Source of the DNA: CAWJEL01 sp964647255
GTDB lineage: Bacteria > Chloroflexota > Anaerolineae > CG2-30-64-16
Assembly (NCBI GenBank): GCA_964647255.1
Contig: CAZYGI010000065.1
Coordinates: 1 to 20,250 of the forward strand
Direction: 5' to 3'
DNA: 20,250 nucleotides
Part shown: in pieces, positions 15,196 through 20,250 of the stretch
Layout: every line of letters begins with the position of its first letter
Position numbering within the stretch: the first letter of the stretch is position 1
Program-made: the position numbers and the translations under genes
The notes under the pieces: model-generated
What the model was told of the DNA's origin: nothing
What the model saw: only the letters and a program-made list of their open reading frames with translations
The model's database searches: none

Positions 15196-15828
15196 ATGAG
15201 CGACGAGCGCATATCGGTGTTGATTATGGCCGGCGGCCGCAGCCGGCGCATGGGGCAGGACAAGCTGTGGATGCTGCTGGCCGATAAGCCGTTGATCCAG
15301 CACGTCGCCGAGAGCATCTTGCCCCTGGCGCGCGAAGTGCTCTTCAGCGCCAACGCGGTCGAACCCTTCGCCGCGTTGGCGGCCCAACTGCCGATTCCCG
15401 TGCGCATCGTATCCGATGCGCACCCCGGCGCCGGTCCGCTGGCCGGGCTGCGCGCCGGGCTCAGCGCCATGTCGGGCGAGCTGTTGCTGGCGCTGGGGGG
15501 CGACATGCCTTTCGTCAACCTGGCGCTGGTCGCGCGCATGATCGCGCTGGCCCCGGGCTTCGACGCGGTGGTGCCGGAGACGCCGCACCCGCTGACCGGC
15601 GAGCTTTTGCGCGAGCCGCTGCATGCGCTCTATCGGCGGACCTGTCTCCCCGCGGTCGCGGCCCGGCTCGCGGCCGGCGATCATCGGATAGTCAGCTTCT
15701 ATCCCCAGGTGCGGGTGCGGGCAATGGGGCCGGATGAAATCGGCCGGTTCGACCCCGATCACCGGTCCTTCTTCAACGTGAACACGCTGGAGGATTGGGC
15801 GGTCGCACAGCAGTGGATCAGGGAATGA
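15196..15828 (+). CDS. mobA: Molybdenum cofactor guanylyltransferase MobA
   Basis: A 210-residue cytoplasmic nucleotidyltransferase that joins GMP from GTP to molybdopterin, making the guanine dinucleotide form of the cofactor used by DMSO-reductase-family enzymes. The nucleotide-binding signature MAGGRSRRMGQDK is at 11-23 with Lys23. GPLAGLRAGL is at 80-89. GGDMP at 101-105 provides the Mg-binding Asp103, in place of the more common GCDMP. FNVNTLED near 193-200 matches the NxNTPED motif close to the end. The length is usual for the family. GAGGAAAGG lies upstream of ATG 15196. It stands apart from other cofactor genes in this window and is followed, after 152 bases, by the sugar operon on the same strand with its own promoter. 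A closely related CTP- or sugar-nucleotide transferase is a less likely alternative. Confidence 0.9.
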   Translation: MSDERISVLIMAGGRSRRMGQDKLWMLLADKPLIQHVAESILPLAREVLFSANAVEPFAALAAQLPIPVRIVSDAHPGAGPLAGLRAGLSAMSGELLLALGGDMPFVNLALVARMIALAPGFDAVVPETPHPLTGELLREPLHALYRRTCLPAVAARLAAGDHRIVSFYPQVRVRAMGPDEIGRFDPDHRSFFNVNTLEDWAVAQQWIRE

Positions 15829-15852
15829 CGCGCCCGCGGCCGATTGACCGAT

Positions 15853-15881
15853 TTGACAACTATATGAACCGGTGATACGAT
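15853..15881 (+). promoter_or_regulatory. Sigma-70-type promoter of the sugar operon
   Basis: TTGACA at 15853-15858 and TACGAT at 15876-15881 are spaced by 17 bases. Transcription would begin near 15888, directly at the first operator palindrome. The GTG start of the regulator lies about 93 bases downstream. Confidence 0.7.
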
Positions 15882-15888
15882 TTCGTTG

Positions 15889-15902
15889 TGGAAACGATTC
15901 CA
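15889..15902 (+). promoter_or_regulatory. LacI/CcpA-like operator
   Basis: TGGAAACGATTCCA is a near-palindrome with a central CG, matching the LacI-family pattern TGNAANCGNTTNCA. It sits at the expected start point, where binding would block transcription. The downstream regulator has Thr15 in its recognition helix and Leu54 in its hinge, as in PurR, which suits such a site. Confidence 0.65.
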
Positions 15903-15919
15903 TGATAACCTTATCATGG
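15900..15919 (+). promoter_or_regulatory. Second operator-like perfect palindrome
   Basis: CCATGATAACCTTATCATGG has perfect 9-base arms around CC and overlaps the first operator by three bases. It has no central CG, so it may bind a different protein or form a hairpin at the mRNA 5' end. Confidence 0.6.
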
Positions 15920-15980
15920 TAAGGGTTTCACGGCGGATTCAGGGATTTCCACCGGCAGCGACGCGTTCGGGGAGCGACCT

Positions 15981-18152
15981 GTGGCAACGATCACCGATGT
16001 GGCAAAACGGGCAGGGGTTTCCACCGTTACCGTTTCACGGGTGATCAATGCCGCGCCGAACGTCAACAGCGCCACCCGAGAACGCGTCGGGCGGGCGATC
16101 CGGGAGCTCGGTTATGTGCCGAGCGTTGCAGCGCGCAGCCTCCGCTCCAAGCGCACGCGATCCTTGGGACTCATCGTCCCCGACATCACTAACACCTTCT
16201 GGACCACCGTCGCGCGCGGCGTGGAAGACGCTGCCCAACGCGACGGGTATTCCGTTCTGTTGTGCAACACCGACGAAGACCTGAACAAGCAGCAACGCTA
16301 CCTGGATCTGATCGTCAGCCAGGGGGCAGACGGTGTGATCATCGCACCGTGCAACGCGGATGCCGGCCAGTTGGCCGCGCTGCGCGAGCGCGATATCGCC
16401 ACTGCGGTAATTGATCGTCGGGTCGCGGGGTGGGACGTGGACACGGTGTACGCCGATTCATTTTCCGGGGCGTATGCGCTGACCCGCCACCTCATCAGCC
16501 TGGGGCACACCCGGATCGCCATGCTTTCCGGCCCTGAAGACACCTCGACCGGCGAGGATCGCGTCGCCGGCTACCGCCTGGCACTGGCCGGCGCGGGCAT
16601 CGAACCCGATCCGCGGCTGATCCGGCGGAGCGAGTTCACCAAGCCTGCGGGCGCACAAATGACCGGGCAACTGCTGGGCGAAGGGCTGACGCCTACCGCG
16701 ATCTTTGCCGCGAACAATGCGATTGCACTCGGTGTGATCGAGGCGCTGGGCGGGCGCGGGCTGCACATCCCACGGGACATTGCGTTGGTGTGCTTCGACG
16801 ATTTTCCGCCGATCACCAGTTTCTTCCCGTTTCTCACGGTGATCGCCCAGCCCGCGTACGACATGGGGGCCAATGCCGCACAGCTCCTGTTGAGCCGTTT
16901 GGACGCGTCGGCGCCGTTGAAGCCGCGCCGGGTCATCTTGCCGGTGCGTCTGGTCACACGTTACTCGTGCGGCGCTGCCCTGTCGAGCGGGATGGCCTGC
17001 CCATTGAATCTGCCGCTGGACTGCCTGGCCGATTCGCAGGTGATCCTCGTGAAAACGATGCTCGAAGGCCAGCCGGCGCTCAACGGCGTGAAGGCCAGCC
17101 GGATCAGCGTCGAGATGACCGGCCAGCCGGGGCTGGCAGCATCATCCCGGCCGGATGTGAATCGGCTGCGGCGCGTCCTGCAGTTCGGCGAGGCGGATCG
17201 CATCCCGCATGTCGAGCTGCGCGTGGCGGGGCGGGCGTTGTACGAGTCCGTGCTCGAACGTGAGCTGAAGCCGGAAGCACCTGACGCCCGATTGGGCATC
17301 CCGGCGATCCCGCCGGAAGTCCAGGTTGAATTTGCCCAGCGGATCGGGCTGGACGCGATCGCCTGCGAGTTTTCCTGGCTGCCCGAAATGTTGAGCGAAG
17401 GCGCCGTGCGCTCGGTCGCCGATCTGGCACGGATCGAGCAGCCGGCAGTGTTGGCCGCCCAGCTCAGCACCCTGGAACGCTACTTGCGCGCGGCGCAGGG
17501 CGCCGGGGTCGGCGTGTTCGCCAGCTTCGATTCCTTCTTCGCCACCGCCTTGCGCGCGGTCGGCTGCGGGACCGGCGAGCGCGTCCGTGCTGCCGGGCCG
17601 GAGCGCCTGGCGCTGGCCGAGCAGGCGATGGATCTGGCGCTGGCGCAGATCGAGCGGCTGATGCAGGCCGTGTGTGATCGCTTTGCCGCCGATCTGGCGT
17701 TCGTCATGGTGCGCGATGCGGTTGCCATCGGAGCGGAGATGCTCATGCCGCCGGACCTCCTTGCCGGCTTCTTCCCGGAGCGGATGAAGCGTCTCGTCAG
17801 GCCGGCCCTGGAACACGGTGTGTTGACCGCGTTTTATTCCGGCGGGACGCTTGCGTCGGCGTTGCCATTCATCCAGGCGGCCGGGTTTGGAGTTGTCTAC
17901 GGGTTTGAACCTGAGTATAATGACTTACCAGCACTGAAACGTGCCTGGCTGCACCGGTTGGTGTTCATGGGCGGCATCTCGGAGACCTTGCTGTGCACGG
18001 GTTCGCAGGGTGAGATCGCGGCGGCGGTGCGCCAACTCCGCCAGGACGCCGGCCCCACCGGGTTTGTTTTTGGTTCGGCGACTGGCATCTCGGAGCGGAT
18101 TCGAGCGGAGAACTTCATCGCACTGGTCGAGGCTGTCCAGCGGTTCGGATAG
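15981..18152 (+). CDS. LacI-family regulator fused to a uroporphyrinogen-decarboxylase-like domain
   Basis: A 723-residue protein with two apparently complete parts. Residues 1-60 are a LacI-type DNA-binding region: helix-turn-helix VAKRAGVSTVTVSRVIN at 7-23 and hinge helix ARSLRSKRT at 51-59 with Leu54. Residues 61-330 are the periplasmic-binding-protein-like sensor (SLGLIVPDITNTFW, GADGVIIAP, HTRIAMLSGP, ending VRLVTRYSCG). A linker of about 55 residues leads to about 388-723, which resembles the URO-D/MtaA family: RRVLQFGEADRIPHVELRV at the start, then MGGIS at 663-667, GSQGEI and a closing ENFIALVEAVQRFG. The Zn-binding HxC motif usual in the methyltransferase branch reads FYS (618-620), so catalysis is doubtful; a ligand-sensing role is inferred. 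The GTG start follows GGGGAG (15969-15974). It heads the ABC importer genes and probably represses them and itself. Confidence 0.88.
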   Translation: MATITDVAKRAGVSTVTVSRVINAAPNVNSATRERVGRAIRELGYVPSVAARSLRSKRTRSLGLIVPDITNTFWTTVARGVEDAAQRDGYSVLLCNTDEDLNKQQRYLDLIVSQGADGVIIAPCNADAGQLAALRERDIATAVIDRRVAGWDVDTVYADSFSGAYALTRHLISLGHTRIAMLSGPEDTSTGEDRVAGYRLALAGAGIEPDPRLIRRSEFTKPAGAQMTGQLLGEGLTPTAIFAANNAIALGVIEALGGRGLHIPRDIALVCFDDFPPITSFFPFLTVIAQPAYDMGANAAQLLLSRLDASAPLKPRRVILPVRLVTRYSCGAALSSGMACPLNLPLDCLADSQVILVKTMLEGQPALNGVKASRISVEMTGQPGLAASSRPDVNRLRRVLQFGEADRIPHVELRVAGRALYESVLERELKPEAPDARLGIPAIPPEVQVEFAQRIGLDAIACEFSWLPEMLSEGAVRSVADLARIEQPAVLAAQLSTLERYLRAAQGAGVGVFASFDSFFATALRAVGCGTGERVRAAGPERLALAEQAMDLALAQIERLMQAVCDRFAADLAFVMVRDAVAIGAEMLMPPDLLAGFFPERMKRLVRPALEHGVLTAFYSGGTLASALPFIQAAGFGVVYGFEPEYNDLPALKRAWLHRLVFMGGISETLLCTGSQGEIAAAVRQLRQDAGPTGFVFGSATGISERIRAENFIALVEAVQRFG

Positions 18153-18154
18153 CA

Positions 18155-18233
18155 CAAGACCCGGAACGCGTGATCAAGGCCGCAGCCCCGGCGTGATAGC
18201 CGGGCCTCAAGTGCACAGCGGGCGTGGGTCTTG
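18155..18233 (+). other. Structured leader between regulator and ABC ATPase genes
   Basis: CAAGACCC at 18155-18162 is complementary to GGGTCTTG at 18226-18233, closing a roughly 80-base structure. Inside it CGC (18167-18169) can pair with GCG (18222-18224), and CCCGGC (18187-18192) pairs with GCCGGG (18199-18204) around GTGATA. No U-tract follows, so it is not a plain terminator. It could set relative expression, protect the downstream mRNA after processing, or be a repeat. Confidence 0.5.
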
Positions 18234-18261
18234 AATCACCCGACTCAATGACGGAGGAACT

Positions 18262-19814
18262 ATGGGTGATGTCCTGGTTCGGATGGAAGGCATCGAAAAG
18301 AGCTTTCCCGGCGTCCATGCCTTGAGCGATGCGCGCTTCGAACTCCGTTCCGGTGAAGTGCACGCGCTGGTCGGCGAGAACGGCGCCGGCAAATCCACGC
18401 TCATGAAGGTGCTATCGGGCGTCTACCACAAGGACGCCGGGCACATCTTTTACAAGGGGAAAGAAGTCCAGATCTCGACCCCAAGGGCGGCGCAGGACCT
18501 GGGGATCAGCATGATCCACCAGGAACTCAACCTGATGAATCATCTCACGGTGGCGCAGAACATCTTCATCGGCCGTGAACCGCGCGCGGGGATGCCTTTC
18601 GTGCTCGACGAGAAGGGCATCAACGAAGCGGCGATCAAGCTGTTCGACATGATGCGCCTCAAGCTCGATCCGCGCGCCAAGGTAGCCGACCTCACCGTCG
18701 CCAAGCAGCAGATGGTGGAGATCGCCAAGGCGTTGTCGTTCAACTCCGATGTGCTGNNNNNNNNNNGCTGATTATGGACGAGCCCACCGCCGCGCTGACC
18801 GATGTGGAGATCGTGGAGCTGTTCCGCATCGTGCGCCAGTTGCGCGACCAGGGCGTCGGCGTGGTCCACATCTCCCACCGTCTTGAAGAGCTCAAGCAGA
18901 TCTCCGACCGCATCACCGTGATGCGCGACAGCCGCACCATTGACACGGTCAACACCAACGATATCAGCATTGACCGCATCATCAGCATGATGGTGGGCCG
19001 GACGATCTACGAATCCATGCCGGAGCTGCCCGAGGCGCCCAGCCAGGAGATCGCGCTGGAGGTGAAGGGTCTGAACCGCGGCAACGCCATCAAGGACGTG
19101 AACTTCAAGCTGAGAAAAGGCGAAATCTTGGGGCTGGCCGGTCTGGTGGGCGCGGGCCGCACGGAGGTTGCACGGGCTATCTTCGGCGCGGATCCTGTTG
19201 ACTCCGGTGAGGTGTGGGTCAACGGCAAGAAGACGCACATTGGGGCGCCCAGTGACGCCGTAGCCGCGGGCATCGCGTACCTGTCGGAGGACCGCAAGCG
19301 CTACGGCTTGGTGCAGGGCATGGACATCGAAACGAACATCGTCCTGGCCACGCTTCAGAAGTTCGTCGGTGCGCTGGGTTGGGTCAACACGCCGCTCACC
19401 CGCAAGATGGCTCAGGCGCAGGTGGAATCGCTGGCCATCAAGACGCCTGGGCTGACGCAAAAGGTCAAGAATCTCTCCGGCGGCAACCAGCAGAAGGTCA
19501 TTGTCGGCAAATGGCTGGCCGCCGACACCGACGTCCTGATCTTCGACGAGCCGACGCGCGGCATTGACGTCGGCGCCAAGAGCGAGATCTATAAGCTGTT
19601 GAATGAGTTAGCGCGCCAGGGCAAGTCAATTATCATGATTTCCTCGGAGTTGCCGGAAATCCTGCGCATGAGCCATCGCATCCTCGTCATGTGCGAAGGC
19701 CGGATCACCGGTGAGTTGGGTGCTGCCGAGGCCAACCAGGAACGCATCATGGCCTACGCCACACAGCGTGGGCAGGTCGTCAACACCAACGGCACAACGG
19801 CCGTCAAATCTTAA
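18262..19814 (+). CDS. Sugar ABC transporter ATP-binding protein (RbsA/MglA type), spanning an assembly gap
   Basis: This is the duplicated ATPase of a CUT2 monosaccharide importer, acting at the inner face of the membrane. The first nucleotide-binding domain has Walker A GENGAGKST at 38-46 with Lys44, Q-loop MIHQELNLM and a relaxed signature LTVAKQQM. The second has a degenerate Walker A (GLVGAGRTE), signature LSGGNQQK and Walker B DVLIFDEPTRGIDVG. The Ns at 18757-18766 fall exactly in the first Walker B. GCTG is present on both sides; merging the two copies removes 14 bases and gives DVLIMDEPTAAL in one frame and a 512-residue product, the normal family length. As printed, the two halves are out of frame. 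GGAGGA precedes ATG 18262, and the permease follows after 16 bases. The sugar (ribose, xylose, galactose, inositol or other) cannot be told. Confidence 0.93.
18757..18766. other. Assembly gap (10 N) between overlapping contig ends
   Basis: Ten Ns join ...GATGTGCTG and GCTGATTATGG.... The shared GCTG suggests the contigs overlap by four bases and that no sequence is missing. Confidence 0.85.
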
Positions 19815-19830
19815 GCGGGGGTTGTCCGAC

Positions 19831-20250
19831 ATGGAAACTAAGGCCATCCAGTCCCAACCGGTCAAGAAGATGTCCATCTTACGCTCCGACGCGGCGCAAC
19901 GCGTGCTGGCGTTCGGTGCACTTATCTTGATCTTCGTCGTTTTTCGGTTCCTATCGCCGTATTTCCTGACTGGCAGCAACATCAGCGGCATCCTGATCGC
20001 TACGGCCGTCAACGGCGTCCTGGCCATCGGTGTGACGTTCGTGATTATTACCGCCGGGATTGATCTCTCCCTTGGCACGGTGATGACGTTGACGACGGTC
20101 ATGATGGGAAAGGTCATTACGGATTGGGGCCTGCCGATCCCCATCGGGCTGCTGGCGGGGCTGGCGACGGGCGCACTGGCCGGTTTCATCAACGGTTTTC
20201 TGATCTCCAAGGCGAAGCTGCCGCCCTTCATCGCCACGCTGGGCATGCTG
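19831..20250 (+). CDS. Sugar ABC transporter permease (RbsC type), N-terminal part
   Basis: The frame is open from ATG 19831 to the window edge, 140 codons of an expected 320-350. It belongs to the CUT2 permease family (BPD_transp_2), which forms the membrane channel of monosaccharide importers. After a polar N-terminus of about 30 residues (METKAIQSQPVKKMS) comes a first membrane helix at about 28-45 (VLAFGALILIFVVFRFL). Next comes ISGILIATAVNGVLAIGVTF, then the conserved cytoplasmic-loop motif ITAGIDLSLGTVM, and near the edge FINGFLISKAKLPPFIATLG, all typical of RbsC and its relatives. It starts 16 bases after the ATPase stop, with only a G-rich stretch (GCGGGGG) as ribosome site, so translation is probably coupled to the ATPase gene. 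A substrate-binding protein gene is expected outside the window. Confidence 0.93.
   Translation, partial: METKAIQSQPVKKMSILRSDAAQRVLAFGALILIFVVFRFLSPYFLTGSNISGILIATAVNGVLAIGVTFVIITAGIDLSLGTVMTLTTVMMGKVITDWGLPIPIGLLAGLATGALAGFINGFLISKAKLPPFIATLGML

Noticed and set aside
18262..18771. Truncated ABC ATPase gene ending at the N run
   Set aside because: The truncation comes from the gap placeholder; overlap of the flanking GCTG restores one intact gene.

Overview
The window is GC-rich bacterial DNA from a metagenome-style assembly; a run of 10 N at 18757-18766 marks a scaffold join. Gene content and style fit a Chloroflexota bacterium of the Anaerolineae/Caldilineae kind: sugar ABC importers with LacI regulators, aldo/keto reductases, GH13 glucosidase, a MurF-Alr fusion and short palindromic or heptamer repeats inside genes. 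That taxonomic placement is inference. No rRNA, tRNA, CRISPR array or transposase was seen.

Layout. (1) 1-3043, plus strand: the 3' end of an aldo/keto reductase, a TolB-like beta-propeller protein, a second complete aldo/keto reductase, then a broken MFS transporter with an in-frame TAG at codon 11 and no C-terminal two thirds. (2) 3040-3855, minus: a classical SDR dehydrogenase. (3) 3856-6515: a promoter region with two near-consensus sigma-70 promoters and a small palindrome over the second -10, followed by a 742-residue two-domain phosphofructokinase of the eukaryotic type and a strong hairpin. (4) 6516-9232: catalase-peroxidase KatG with its own terminator. (5) 14924-9288, minus: a tightly spaced three-gene unit encoding a MurF-alanine racemase fusion, an MFS transporter and a GH13 alpha-glucosidase. 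(6) 15196-15828: MobA. (7) 15853-20250: a sugar-uptake operon headed by a regulator, followed by an RbsA/MglA-type ATPase and an RbsC-type permease that runs off the window.

The most interesting parts are these. The regulator at 15981-18152 is a complete LacI/PurR-type repressor fused in one reading frame to a complete uroporphyrinogen-decarboxylase-like domain that appears to have lost its metal-binding motif. It sits behind a near-consensus promoter followed at once by two overlapping palindromes, one of them a LacI/CcpA-like site with a central CG, so autoregulation is likely. The phosphofructokinase resembles animal and fungal PFK-1 along its whole length, with a catalytic N-half, a degenerate C-half and the same inter-domain linker. 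Two other genes carry in-frame repeat insertions: a palindromic element in the MFS central loop and a five-copy GTGRAGC heptamer in the racemase domain.

The N gap splits the ABC ATPase only apparently. The 4 bases GCTG occur on both sides of the Ns, and collapsing them restores the Walker B motif and the frame.
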